Shown here one piece after another: positions 52,664 to 61,505 of a DNA stretch of 64,000 nucleotides. The notes below the pieces were generated by a model. It did no database searches and was not told the DNA's origin. It saw only the letters and a list, made by a program, of their open reading frames with translations. The stretch's first letter is position 1; each line of letters starts with the position of its first letter. Source of the stretch: an uncultured Bacteroides sp. (GTDB lineage Bacteria; Bacteroidota; Bacteroidia; Bacteroidales; Bacteroidaceae); assembly GCA_902492205.1 (NCBI GenBank), contig CABUKU010000003.1:62001-126000 (forward strand), in the 5' to 3' direction. Position numbers and translations under genes: made by a program.

Positions 52664-54262
52664 TTACTTCTTAAATTGGGTAGCTGCTTCTTCAACAGGT
52701 AATCCTGCCTTGTAGTTTTCGATATATGTGTTAAATCCTGCAACATCTTCCGCTGTCGGCGATACTTCGATACCGGCATCCCCGGCAAATACATATTCGT
52801 CCAGAAAATCGGGAAGAGATTGTTTCTTTCTATTGTTCACAAGGTAAGAACTGAGTAGGGCAATTCCCCAAGCACCACCTTCACCGGCAGTTTCCATGAC
52901 AGAAATAGGTGAGTTTATAGCTGCTGCAAGTATTCTCTGACCTACCCCCTTTGTCTTGAATAATCCTCCGTGTCCTGTAATTCTATCGACTTTGATTTTC
53001 TCTTCATTAAAAAGAATATCATTGCCAATCTTTAGAACTCCGACTGAAGCGTATAAGTGGGCACGCATAAAATTTGCAAGGTTGAACTTGTCGTTGGCTG
53101 AACGTATGAACAGCGGTCGTCCGTCCGCAAGTCCTGTCACGGGTTCCCCCGAAATGTAATTATATGAAATAAGGCCTCCGCAATCTGTATCGCCTGTGAG
53201 TGCATGGTTGTAGAGTTTTCCATATATTTCATTCATATCTACAGGTATGCCCAGAAGTTCCTGATATTCTTTGAACAAGTTAATCCATGCGTTGAGGTCG
53301 GAAGTGCAATTATTGCAATGTACCATAGCAACGAGACTTCCGTCAGGAGTAGTAACCATATCAATCATTTCGTATGGCTTTGACAACTCTTTCTCTAATA
53401 CAATCATGGAAAATGAGGAAGTTCCTGCCGATACATTTCCCGTGCGCTGTTTCACGGCGTTAGTTGCAACCATGCCTGTTCCGGCATCTCCTTCCGGAGG
53501 GCAGACTTGTACTCCTGCTTTTAAATGTCCTGATACATCGAGTCTTTTGGCTCCTTCGGGTGTAAGTAAACCGGCATTTTCACCCGCCTGTAATACTTTA
53601 GGCAGAATATCTGTCAGTTTCCATCCATATTCTTTTGAAGCAATTAATTTATCGAATTTGGTCACCATCTCGGCTGAGTAGTTCTTGGTGGCAGAGTCTA
53701 TGGGGAGCATACCCGATGCATCTCCTATGCCCAGTACCTTTTGGCCTGTTATTTGCCAATGAATGAAACCTGCAAGGGTGGTTAAATAGTCAATTTCGTT
53801 AACATGCTTTTCATTATTCAGAATGGCTTGATATAGATGAGAAATACTCCATCTCAGAGGGATATTATATACAAACAGTTCTGATAGGGCTGCTGCGGCT
53901 TGACCGGTGTTGGTGTTTCTCCATGTGCGGAAAGGTACGAGGATTTCTCCTTTTTTATTGAATACCATGTAACCATGCATCATAGCGCTGACACCGATTG
54001 CAGCCAATGTCTCTATTTCTGTATCATATAATTCTTTGACGTTTGCACGAAGATTTGCATAACAATCTTGCAGACCATGCCAAATGGCTTCGATGCTATA
54101 TGTCCAAAGTCCGTCGATTAACTGATTTTCCCAACTGTGACTTCCTTGGGCTATTGGTTTGTTTTCTTGGTCAATTAAAACTGCTTTTATTCGTGTAGAA
54201 CCGAATTCTATGCCAAGAATGGCGTTTCCTGTTTCGATGGTTGATTTTGGATCTGATTTCAT
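52664..54262 (-). CDS. araB: FGGY-family sugar kinase, ribulokinase by context
   Basis: A 532-residue cytosolic ATP-dependent carbohydrate kinase. Seen: the N-terminal phosphate motif GIEFGSTRIKAVLID, ATP-binding GNVSAGTSSFSMIV, and the C-terminal GHGGLFKTKGVGQRILAAAINSPISVMETAGEGGAWGIAL. It is close in layout to xylulokinases, and Bacteroides homologues are often annotated so. Its position directly after araA in an operon with araD and araR makes L-ribulose phosphorylation the likely job; the araB name rests on this context. A hairpin (54284-54322) separates it from araA. Confidence 0.82.
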   Translation of the reverse strand: MKSDPKSTIETGNAILGIEFGSTRIKAVLIDQENKPIAQGSHSWENQLIDGLWTYSIEAIWHGLQDCYANLRANVKELYDTEIETLAAIGVSAMMHGYMVFNKKGEILVPFRTWRNTNTGQAAAALSELFVYNIPLRWSISHLYQAILNNEKHVNEIDYLTTLAGFIHWQITGQKVLGIGDASGMLPIDSATKNYSAEMVTKFDKLIASKEYGWKLTDILPKVLQAGENAGLLTPEGAKRLDVSGHLKAGVQVCPPEGDAGTGMVATNAVKQRTGNVSAGTSSFSMIVLEKELSKPYEMIDMVTTPDGSLVAMVHCNNCTSDLNAWINLFKEYQELLGIPVDMNEIYGKLYNHALTGDTDCGGLISYNYISGEPVTGLADGRPLFIRSANDKFNLANFMRAHLYASVGVLKIGNDILFNEEKIKVDRITGHGGLFKTKGVGQRILAAAINSPISVMETAGEGGAWGIALLSSYLVNNRKKQSLPDFLDEYVFAGDAGIEVSPTAEDVAGFNTYIENYKAGLPVEEAATQFKK

Positions 54263-54283
54263 GTATAATAGTGTTTATTGATT

Positions 54284-54322
54284 AGTGATTAGTGATGAAC
54301 ATACTATTCATCGCTAATCACT
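54284..54322. repeat. Hairpin repeat between araA and the kinase gene
   Basis: AGTGATTAGTGATGAA (54284-54299) and TTCATCGCTAATCACT (54307-54322) are 16-bp arms with one mismatch and a 7-nt loop. No T-run follows, which points to an mRNA-stabilising or attenuating structure within the operon. It shares the TAGTGATTAG word with 24205-24291. Confidence 0.65.
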
Positions 54323-54335
54323 GCTCCGTTAATCG

Positions 54336-55850
54336 TTAACAAAGTGCTTTATTCAACATATAATAAACTTCGTTCATGCGGAGTTCTTTCTTGAAGTTGC
54401 TGATAGTAGTATCTTTGTCGATACGTATCATTTCAATACCTGCAATTTCGGCATAGTCTTCCCAATATTCGGCTGTCAGGTCGTAAGAGAAGCAAGAGTG
54501 GTGAGTTCCACCTGCCAAGATCCATGCGGCAGCACCAACTTCGAAATTAGGCATCGGAATCCAAAGTGCAGAAGCAACCGGTAATTTAGGTAATGGCTTC
54601 GGCTCGATGCATTCTACATCATTTACGATTAAACGGAAGCGGTTACCCAAGTCAACCACAGTAGCAGTACAACCTGTGCCTACCTTTGAGGTGAAGACAA
54701 GACGTGCAGTTTGGCTCTTGCGGATACCTATACCGAGGAAGTGTACCTCCAAACGAGGTTTGGAAGCTGCGATAAGCGGACAAACTTCCAACATGTGTGA
54801 TTGAAGGATAGAACTTTGAGCACCGTTGAAGTTCAGTGTATAGTCCTCAAGGAATGAACAACCTTTGGAAAGTCCCTGATTCATTACCCATACAGTACGG
54901 TAAAGAGCTGCCGATTTCCAGTCGCCTTCTGCACCAAATCCATAGCCTTCTGCCATTAATCGCTGAGAAGCCAAACCCGGAATCTGGTCGAATTCACCCA
55001 AATCATCGAAGTTGGTTGTGAAACCTTTTGCACCTTTTGCCTTCAACACGGCACGAAGTGAAAGTTCTGCTTTTGCCGCATTCCAAACTTTTTGATAAGC
55101 TTCTGTCGATTTATCTTCCAAAGCTGCATCGTGGTCGTATTCCTGGAAATAAGTAGCAACCAATGTATCTACTTCACTGTCTTTGATTTCCTTGAAGTAT
55201 TCCATCATTTCGCTTACCGGGCAGTAGTCCACGTGGTAACCCATGCGTTGTTCTGCTTCAACTTTGTCACCATCGGTTACAGCTACGTTATTCATTTGAT
55301 CGCCAAAACGGATGATGAGCATATCCTGAGAATCTGCCCAACCTGCACAAACACGCATCCAAACAGCGATTTTGTGTAACGTGTCTTCGTCCTTCCAATA
55401 ACCTACCACAACTTTGCGGCGAATACGCATGCGGGTACAGATATGTCCGAATTCACGGTCACCATGAGCTGATTGGTTTAGGTTCATGAAGTCCATATCC
55501 ATAGTATCCCAAGGAATTTCTTTGTTAAATTGAGTATGTAAGTGCAGCAATGGTTTCTTTAGCTGTTGCAGTCCGTGAATCCACATCTTTGCAGGTGAGA
55601 ATGTATGCATCCAAGTGATTACACCGATACACTTTTCATCATTGTTGGCTGCTTTGAATATGCTTTCCACTTCTCTGGAAGAATTGGCAGTACCTTTATA
55701 TACTACTTTCACCGGAAGTTTTCCCGATTCATTCAGTCCGTTTACCATTTCGTTTGAGTGAGCGTCTACTGCTACTACTGCATCACCTCCGTAAAGGAGC
55801 TGTGCTCCTGTTACAAACCATACTTCATATTGATCAAATGCGTTATTCAT
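54336..55850 (-). CDS. araA: L-arabinose isomerase
   Basis: A 504-residue Mn-dependent cytosolic isomerase converting L-arabinose to L-ribulose. The length and the start (YEVWFVTGAQLLYGGDAV) match AraA; TFSPAKMWIHGLQQLKKPLLHLHTQ, MNLNQSAHGDREFGHICTRM and the C-terminal GGTHHSCFSYDLT with its metal-binding histidines are present. It lies between araD (upstream, 30 bp) and the kinase gene. Confidence 0.97.
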   Translation of the reverse strand: MNNAFDQYEVWFVTGAQLLYGGDAVVAVDAHSNEMVNGLNESGKLPVKVVYKGTANSSREVESIFKAANNDEKCIGVITWMHTFSPAKMWIHGLQQLKKPLLHLHTQFNKEIPWDTMDMDFMNLNQSAHGDREFGHICTRMRIRRKVVVGYWKDEDTLHKIAVWMRVCAGWADSQDMLIIRFGDQMNNVAVTDGDKVEAEQRMGYHVDYCPVSEMMEYFKEIKDSEVDTLVATYFQEYDHDAALEDKSTEAYQKVWNAAKAELSLRAVLKAKGAKGFTTNFDDLGEFDQIPGLASQRLMAEGYGFGAEGDWKSAALYRTVWVMNQGLSKGCSFLEDYTLNFNGAQSSILQSHMLEVCPLIAASKPRLEVHFLGIGIRKSQTARLVFTSKVGTGCTATVVDLGNRFRLIVNDVECIEPKPLPKLPVASALWIPMPNFEVGAAAWILAGGTHHSCFSYDLTAEYWEDYAEIAGIEMIRIDKDTTISNFKKELRMNEVYYMLNKALC

Positions 55851-55880
55851 ATCTTTAATTTTTAAATTATTATTTGTTGA

Positions 55881-56567
55881 TTATTTCTGTCCGTAGTAAG
55901 CATTCGGGCCATGCTTTCGGTTGAAATGCTTTTCAACGAGCAATGGATTCATTGTCAGGTTAGGATTAACCGTGTAGGCTATGCTTGCCATTTTTGCTAC
56001 TTGTTCCATTACCACTGCGTTGTGCACTGCATCCTGTGCATCTTTTCCCCATGAGAAAGGACCGTGGTTCTTTACCAGTACTCCCGGAGTGTGTACCGGG
56101 TTTAAACCTTTGAAACGTTTTACAATAACATTACCGGTTTTAAGTTCATAAGCTCCTTTTACTTCTTCTTCCGTCATATCCGCAGTGCAGGGAATGGCAT
56201 CGTGGAAATAGTCGGCATGAGTAGTTCCGATATTTGGAATATCACATCCGGCTTGTGCCCAAGCAGTTGCGTATGTAGAATGGGTATGTACCACTCCTCC
56301 TATTTCGGTGAATGCTTTATAAAGTACAACATGGGTAGGAGTGTCTGAAGAAGGCTTTAGTTTCCCTTCCACTACATTGCCATCCAAATCTACCACTACC
56401 ATATCTTCTGCTTTCATATCATCATAACTTACTCCGGAAGGTTTGATAACTACCAAACCGGTTTCACGGTCGATAGCCGATACATTCCCCCAAGTAAAAA
56501 TGACTAAACCATGTTTTACCAGATCAAGGTTGGCACGGAATACTTCTTCTTTTAATGCTTCTAACAT
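55881..56567 (-). CDS. araD: L-ribulose-5-phosphate 4-epimerase
   Basis: A 228-residue zinc-dependent class II aldolase-fold epimerase producing D-xylulose-5-phosphate. Seen: TWGNVSAIDRETGLVVIKPSGVSYDDM, the zinc-ligand HTHS in GGVVHTHSTYATAWA, IPCTADM and KNHGPFSWGKDA. These match AraD/UlaF/SgbE; the arabinose operon context favours AraD. It follows the AraR gene with a 5-bp gap. Confidence 0.95.
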   Translation of the reverse strand: MLEALKEEVFRANLDLVKHGLVIFTWGNVSAIDRETGLVVIKPSGVSYDDMKAEDMVVVDLDGNVVEGKLKPSSDTPTHVVLYKAFTEIGGVVHTHSTYATAWAQAGCDIPNIGTTHADYFHDAIPCTADMTEEEVKGAYELKTGNVIVKRFKGLNPVHTPGVLVKNHGPFSWGKDAQDAVHNAVVMEQVAKMASIAYTVNPNLTMNPLLVEKHFNRKHGPNAYYGQK

Positions 56568-56572
56568 ATTTA

Positions 56573-57244
56573 TTAAAGTTTAAACTTCGGGTCCTTACGA
56601 TAGGCTTTGCTATTGAACTTATACAAAGCTGCCCCTCGTTTGGAAGTCGATTTATCTATTTTATCAGTTTTTTCAATGAATCCCATTTCCGCTATCTTTT
56701 TCCGGAAGTTACGTTTGTCGATTACTTCTCCGAAGATAGCTTCATATAAACTTTGGAGCTGGGTAAGAGTGAAAAGTTTCGGTAAAAGATTAAATCCGAT
56801 AGGTTCCATCTCAGCTTTTTGCTTCATTAGCTCCCTTGCTCTAGATACCATTTGCGGGTGGTCGAATATCAAAGGAGGAAGTTCATTGATCTTTACCCAA
56901 TGAGCATTGTGCTTTTGAACAAGTTCACGGTCATATTCATTGATATTAATCAGTGCATAATATACGGCCGAAATGACTCTTTCTCCCGGATCTCTGTCTA
57001 TCTCTCCGAATATCCCGATTTGTTCCATATACACATTCTCCAATCCGGTAAGTTCCTTAAGAACACGCTTGGCAGCTTCATCTATGCTTTCATCGTGTCT
57101 GAGAAAACCTCCCATGAGAGACCATTCTCCCTTTGCAGGTTCGAAATTTCTTTTTAGTAAGAGCAGGCTGAGTTCACCTTCGTGAAAACCGAAGATGACA
57201 CAATCAAGACCTACTAAAAATCGTTCTTCATTACTATAAAACAT
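56573..57244 (-). CDS. araR: AraR, Nudix-domain transcriptional regulator of arabinose use
   Basis: A 223-residue NrtR-family regulator with an N-terminal Nudix-like ligand domain (about 8-150) and a C-terminal winged helix-turn-helix (about 155-223, FTLTQLQSLYEAIFGEVIDKRNFRKKIAEMGFI). The Nudix box is degenerate: GGFLRHDESIDEAAKRVLKELTGL in two adjoining parts has Val and Leu where REUxEE needs glutamates, so it should not hydrolyse nucleotides. Published work on the B. thetaiotaomicron orthologue showed L-arabinose binding, which releases it from DNA. Here it lies inside the operon it would control, between the symporter and araD. Confidence 0.88.
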   Translation of the reverse strand: MFYSNEERFLVGLDCVIFGFHEGELSLLLLKRNFEPAKGEWSLMGGFLRHDESIDEAAKRVLKELTGLENVYMEQIGIFGEIDRDPGERVISAVYYALININEYDRELVQKHNAHWVKINELPPLIFDHPQMVSRARELMKQKAEMEPIGFNLLPKLFTLTQLQSLYEAIFGEVIDKRNFRKKIAEMGFIEKTDKIDKSTSKRGAALYKFNSKAYRKDPKFKL

Positions 57245-57256
57245 ACTTTTGTCTTT

Positions 57257-58951
57257 TTACCAGAAGTACCAATAGAATACTGCTGTAATTCCTAAAATGA
57301 TAACAGTATGGATAATATCCCATTTATCCCAGCTTGCACGTGTTTCTGCTTTTTGCTGTGCAGTAGCGGTACCAAAGACTAATCCTTGTATCTTTTCGGG
57401 TGTAGGAGCTTTGGTTGCCAAGCTGACAAGAACTACTACTATCATGCAGAACAGGAACATCCATCCACAGAAGAATAACCAGTTCATGTCATAGAATAAA
57501 TATTTAAATAATGAATCGGAAACTTCGCCTGCATTGCTGTAATATACTTTGGCTCCTAAGCGGGTAAGCCCGATAACCATACCTGAGATAAGTCCCCACA
57601 TACCTCCTTGTGCGGAAGTACGTTTCCAAGTAATACCAAGTAAAAATGCAGCGGCAATACCCGGAGCAAGTACAGATTGAACATCTTGCAAGTAAGTATA
57701 AAGAACATCGCCGACACTGCGCATGATAGGAATCCACAAGATACCTAAGATTACTATGACAACAGTGGCTATCTGTCCGATAACTACCAGCTTCTTTTCT
57801 GAAGTTTGTGGCTTGAATCTTTTATAAAAGTCAATGGTAAAGAGCATGGCTGATGAGTTGAACAGTGAAGCCAATGAACTCATCAATGCAGCGAGAATAC
57901 CGCAAACAACCAATCCTTTCACACCGGCAGGAAGAAGTTTCGCTACCAATGTGGGAAATGCTGCATCGGCATTAGCCTGACCATTGGCAAGTAAAGGAAG
58001 GAAACCTTCTCCACCTGCTGCCAAACTATGTTGATGCAATGCAAATGCAATCATCCCCGGAATGAGGAACAGGAATACCGGAAGTAATTTCAGATATGCT
58101 CCGAATATTGTTCCGCGGCGGGCTTCTTTCTGATTCTTACCTGAAAGGACGCGCTGTACAATGAACTGGTCTGTACACCAATACCAGAAACCGATAATTG
58201 CTGATCCTATTAATGCTCCAAGCCAAGGAAAGTTGGGATCTCCGTTGTTACGAATCAGGTTTGTCATAGTATCTCCGTAATCATTAACAATGACAGCACT
58301 ACAAGTTTTCATCATTTCATCCCATCCGCCCAATGCTTTAAATCCAAGTACGAGAATAATTAATGAACCGAGTAATAAAATCGGTGTTTGGAGCACAGAT
58401 GTATAAAGAACTGATTTCATACCTCCGAAAATGGTATAAACAGCAGTTAACAATACCAAGCCGATAGCAGCAATCCAGAAAAAGTCAATTCCCCATAATT
58501 CTTTGATGCCGAATACTTGTTGGAAGACAAGGCCGCCTGCATAAACTGTTACCGCTACCTTGGTTAATACATAACTAACCAAAGAAATCACAGATAAGAT
58601 AGTGCGTGATTGGGGGTTATAACGTCGTTCAAGGAATTCGGGCATTGTATATACCATACTTCTTGTATAGAATGGTACGAATACCCAACCTAAAATAAGA
58701 ATCATCCATCCTTGAATTTCCCAGTGTGCCATTGCCAAACCACTGGAAGCACCTGCGCCTGCAAGTCCGATTAAGTGTTCCGAACCAATATTTGAAGCAA
58801 AGATGGATGCGCCGATGGCAATCCATGTTGCATCACGTCCGCCAAGAAAATAATCTGCCGAGTCATTTTGTTTTTGTCTGACTACCCATACAATAATTCC
58901 GATAAGGGCTAAAAAGAATATCCCGATTACCAGCCAGTCTAAGAATTCCAT
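57257..58951 (-). CDS. Sodium/solute symporter (SSS family), arabinose transporter by context
   Basis: A 564-residue inner-membrane protein with about 14 helices, of the SGLT/SSS family that couples sugar uptake to sodium. Seen: FLGGRDATWIAIGASIFASNIGSEHLIGLAGAGASSGLA (sodium-binding region) and IGFWYWCTDQFIVQRVLSGKN. Its place between the mutarotase and araR genes indicates L-arabinose or a related pentose as substrate. The start MEFLDWLVIGI is well placed, 24 bp after the mutarotase stop. Confidence 0.9.
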   Translation of the reverse strand: MEFLDWLVIGIFFLALIGIIVWVVRQKQNDSADYFLGGRDATWIAIGASIFASNIGSEHLIGLAGAGASSGLAMAHWEIQGWMILILGWVFVPFYTRSMVYTMPEFLERRYNPQSRTILSVISLVSYVLTKVAVTVYAGGLVFQQVFGIKELWGIDFFWIAAIGLVLLTAVYTIFGGMKSVLYTSVLQTPILLLGSLIILVLGFKALGGWDEMMKTCSAVIVNDYGDTMTNLIRNNGDPNFPWLGALIGSAIIGFWYWCTDQFIVQRVLSGKNQKEARRGTIFGAYLKLLPVFLFLIPGMIAFALHQHSLAAGGEGFLPLLANGQANADAAFPTLVAKLLPAGVKGLVVCGILAALMSSLASLFNSSAMLFTIDFYKRFKPQTSEKKLVVIGQIATVVIVILGILWIPIMRSVGDVLYTYLQDVQSVLAPGIAAAFLLGITWKRTSAQGGMWGLISGMVIGLTRLGAKVYYSNAGEVSDSLFKYLFYDMNWLFFCGWMFLFCMIVVVLVSLATKAPTPEKIQGLVFGTATAQQKAETRASWDKWDIIHTVIILGITAVFYWYFW

Positions 58952-58975
58952 GTTTAGAGTTTTAAGAGTTAACTA

Positions 58976-60121
58976 TTATTTTTCAACTGAAAATTTATAA
59001 ATACATTCGCTGTTATAAGTCTGTCCCGGTTCGAGAACCACCGAAGGCCATTCTGTTTTGTTTGGACTATCCGGGTAATGTTGTGTCTCCAAGCAAACAG
59101 AAGCGCGCTGATTGTACACAATTCCCTTTTTACCTGTAACTGTTCCGTCAAGGAAATTACCTGTATAGACTTGGATGCCCGGTTCGCTTGTAAATACTTC
59201 GAGCGTGATTCCACTGACAGGAGAATTCAATCGTGCAGCAACTTTTGAAATATCTCCTGCAGTGTTCAGCACCCAATTATGATCAAATCCGTTTCCGTTC
59301 TTTAATTGTACGAAATCGAACTTGTCAATATCTTGTCCGATGGTTTTAGGAGTATTGAAATCCATCGGGGTATTTTTTACGGTAACTATTTCGCCTGTAG
59401 TCATGAATGTACTGTCTACCGGAGTATAACTATTTGCATTCACATATAGTATATGATCTGTTGCCGCATTGGCAGGATTGCCTGACAGGTTAAAATACGA
59501 ATGGTTAGTCATGTTGATGATTGTTTTTTTATCCGTAGTTGCAGCATATTTAATGTCTATTGCATTATCGTCAGTAAGTTGGTAAGTAACCGTTGCAGTT
59601 ACATTTCCCGGGAAATTGGAATCTCCATCCGGGGAGAAACGTGTCAATTCCAAAGTGGAATCATTTAAAAGATTAGCTTTATAAACTTGGTATTGCCAAC
59701 CTTTAGGGCCACCATGTAAGCAATGCCCGAAGTTGTTTTGCGGCAAATGAATAGTATCTCCGTCTAAAATAAACTGACCTTGTTTGATTCTGTTTGCATA
59801 TCGTCCTATTGATGCTCCAAAATCACTTGGTACATTGATATAATCTACTATGCTATCAAATCCTAAAACAACATCTTTCATATCTCCGGTTTTATCCGGT
59901 ACCATAACAGATACGATACGGCCTCCGAAGTTAGTGATACACACTTCCATTCCTTTATCATTCTTCAGAGTATAAAGCTGAACGGAATCACCGTTAATCA
60001 TCGTTTGAAATTTTTTAGGATTTAATCCTGATAGAGTAAGAGGCTCTTGTGTATTTGTGCAGGAAGTTAATACTGCCAGCCCGATACCCATCTGTAACAA
60101 TAGCTTTTTCATGTTTCTCAT
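58976..60121 (-). CDS. Aldose 1-epimerase (mutarotase), lipoprotein
   Basis: A 381-residue galactose mutarotase-fold protein that interconverts alpha and beta anomers of free sugars. An N-terminal lipoprotein signal ends LAVLTSC, so the enzyme should sit in the cell envelope, unlike the second mutarotase at 62825. Catalytic-site motifs are seen: FGGRIVSVMVPDKTG, SIGRYANRIKQGQF, NNFGHCLHGGPKGW, NMTNHSYFNLSG and the C-terminal CLETQHYPDSPNKTEWPSVVL with the general-base Glu region. A second ATG three codons later (60112) is also possible. It leads the arabinose operon (araM-like). Confidence 0.9.
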   Translation of the reverse strand: MRNMKKLLLQMGIGLAVLTSCTNTQEPLTLSGLNPKKFQTMINGDSVQLYTLKNDKGMEVCITNFGGRIVSVMVPDKTGDMKDVVLGFDSIVDYINVPSDFGASIGRYANRIKQGQFILDGDTIHLPQNNFGHCLHGGPKGWQYQVYKANLLNDSTLELTRFSPDGDSNFPGNVTATVTYQLTDDNAIDIKYAATTDKKTIINMTNHSYFNLSGNPANAATDHILYVNANSYTPVDSTFMTTGEIVTVKNTPMDFNTPKTIGQDIDKFDFVQLKNGNGFDHNWVLNTAGDISKVAARLNSPVSGITLEVFTSEPGIQVYTGNFLDGTVTGKKGIVYNQRASVCLETQHYPDSPNKTEWPSVVLEPGQTYNSECIYKFSVEK

Positions 60122-60196
60122 AATTTAAAGATAAGATATGTTTTATTTTGGGTGTAAAAGTAACACTCAAAATAATACAATGTATAGTATATTAAT

Positions 60197-60259
60197 ATGT
60201 TATGCAGCATGAATATTAAATTAATTGTATTTTATACACTCATTTATGCTGCATAACAT
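60197..60259. promoter_or_regulatory. Two palindromic sites, candidate AraR operators
   Basis: TTATGCAGCATGA (60200-60212) and TTATGCTGCATAA (60244-60256) are each near-palindromic 13-mers, centres 44 bp apart, and the wider segments 60197-60210 and 60246-60259 are perfect 14-bp inverted arms. They lie 80-140 bp upstream of the mutarotase gene that starts the arabinose operon. Assignment to AraR is inference. Confidence 0.5.
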
Positions 60260-60261
60260 AA

Positions 60262-60297
60262 AAAAAGAGATGCAAACTTGTGTCTACATCTCTTTTC
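60262..60297 (-). terminator. Terminator after galK
   Basis: AAGAGATG (60265-60272) and CATCTCTT (60287-60294) form an 8-bp stem; on the minus strand a T-run (complement of A residues 60261-60266) follows. Confidence 0.88.
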
Positions 60298-60317
60298 TTT
60301 ATATTTAAATATTAGTT

Positions 60318-61472
60318 TTAAGCTAATTTTCGCGAGCCATTACCTATAACTACGTCATAGACTTTTGGGCTTCTTCCGTATTTTGTTTTAAAGCGTTCTT
60401 TGGCTGTTGTAATGAAAGTTTCATATAACTCATTCTTCACGAGGTTGATAGTGCAACCGCCAAATCCTCCGCCCATAACACGTGAGCCTGTTACGCCGCA
60501 GTCGAAAGCAATGTCATTTAAGAAGTCGAGTTCTTCACAACTTACTTCATATAATTCACTCATTCCACGATGAGTTTCATACATCTTTTGTCCCACAGTT
60601 TCGTAATCGCCTTTCTCCAAAGCATCGCAAACATCGAGCACACGTTGGATTTCTTCAATTACATATTCTGCGCGTTTATAATCTTCGTCGCTGATATCGG
60701 CCTTAGCTTCTTCCAACATTTCCATAGTACAGTCACGTAAGAATTCTACATGCGGATGCTTCTTCTGAATAGCGGCTACTGCAGCTTCGCAGCTTTGGCG
60801 GCGTTTGTTATATGCCGATGAAGCTAATTCATGCTTAACTACCGAATCAACCAGAACCAAGCGATAACCTTCCGGCTTAAACGGGAAGTATTGATATTCC
60901 AGTGAACGGCAATCTAAACGGATTAAGCTACCCTCTTTACCGAATACAGAAGCAAATTGATCCATGATGCCACAGTTTACACCACAATAGTTATGCTCCG
61001 TTGCCTGACCTATTTTGGCAAGTTCGAACTTGTCTATTTTATTTTCGCCAAACAGTTCGTTCAGTGCGAAAGCATAAGTGCTTTCTAAAGCAGCAGAAGA
61101 AGACATGCCTGCGCCTAAAGGAACATCACCCGAAAAGGCGGTATCAAAGCCTTGTACATTAACTCCCCGCTTAATCATTTCGCGGCATACACCAAAAATG
61201 TATCTCGCCCAGCTTGCTTTGGGAGCGTCTTCTTCCTTTAATCCGAATTCCGTATAGTCTTTCAGATCGATGGAATAAGCACGTACTTTGTCTGTTCCGT
61301 TAGGTTTGATTTCAGCAATCATACCTTTATCAACTGCTCCCGGAAAAACGAATCCACCATTGTAATCGGTGTGTTCTCCAATTAAATTGATCCGTCCCGG
61401 AGAGGCATATACTGAGCCTGTATTTCCGTCAAAATGTTTGATGAAACGGCTTCTTACGTGTTCTATATCCAT
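60318..61472 (-). CDS. galK: Galactokinase
   Basis: A 384-residue GHMP kinase that phosphorylates galactose at C1 in the Leloir pathway. Seen: SPGRINLIGEHTDYNGGFVFPGAVD (galactokinase signature), the ATP-binding GDVPLGAGMSSSAALE loop, the catalytic Asp region NCGIMDQFASVFG, and the C-terminal GSRVMGGGFGGCTINLV motif 3. It is the last gene of the mutarotase-transporter-galK operon and is followed by a terminator. No galT or galE gene is in the window. Confidence 0.96.
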   Translation of the reverse strand: MDIEHVRSRFIKHFDGNTGSVYASPGRINLIGEHTDYNGGFVFPGAVDKGMIAEIKPNGTDKVRAYSIDLKDYTEFGLKEEDAPKASWARYIFGVCREMIKRGVNVQGFDTAFSGDVPLGAGMSSSAALESTYAFALNELFGENKIDKFELAKIGQATEHNYCGVNCGIMDQFASVFGKEGSLIRLDCRSLEYQYFPFKPEGYRLVLVDSVVKHELASSAYNKRRQSCEAAVAAIQKKHPHVEFLRDCTMEMLEEAKADISDEDYKRAEYVIEEIQRVLDVCDALEKGDYETVGQKMYETHRGMSELYEVSCEELDFLNDIAFDCGVTGSRVMGGGFGGCTINLVKNELYETFITTAKERFKTKYGRSPKVYDVVIGNGSRKLA

Positions 61473-61505
61473 GGCAATTAAGTTTTATATATAATAATAA
61501 GTATG

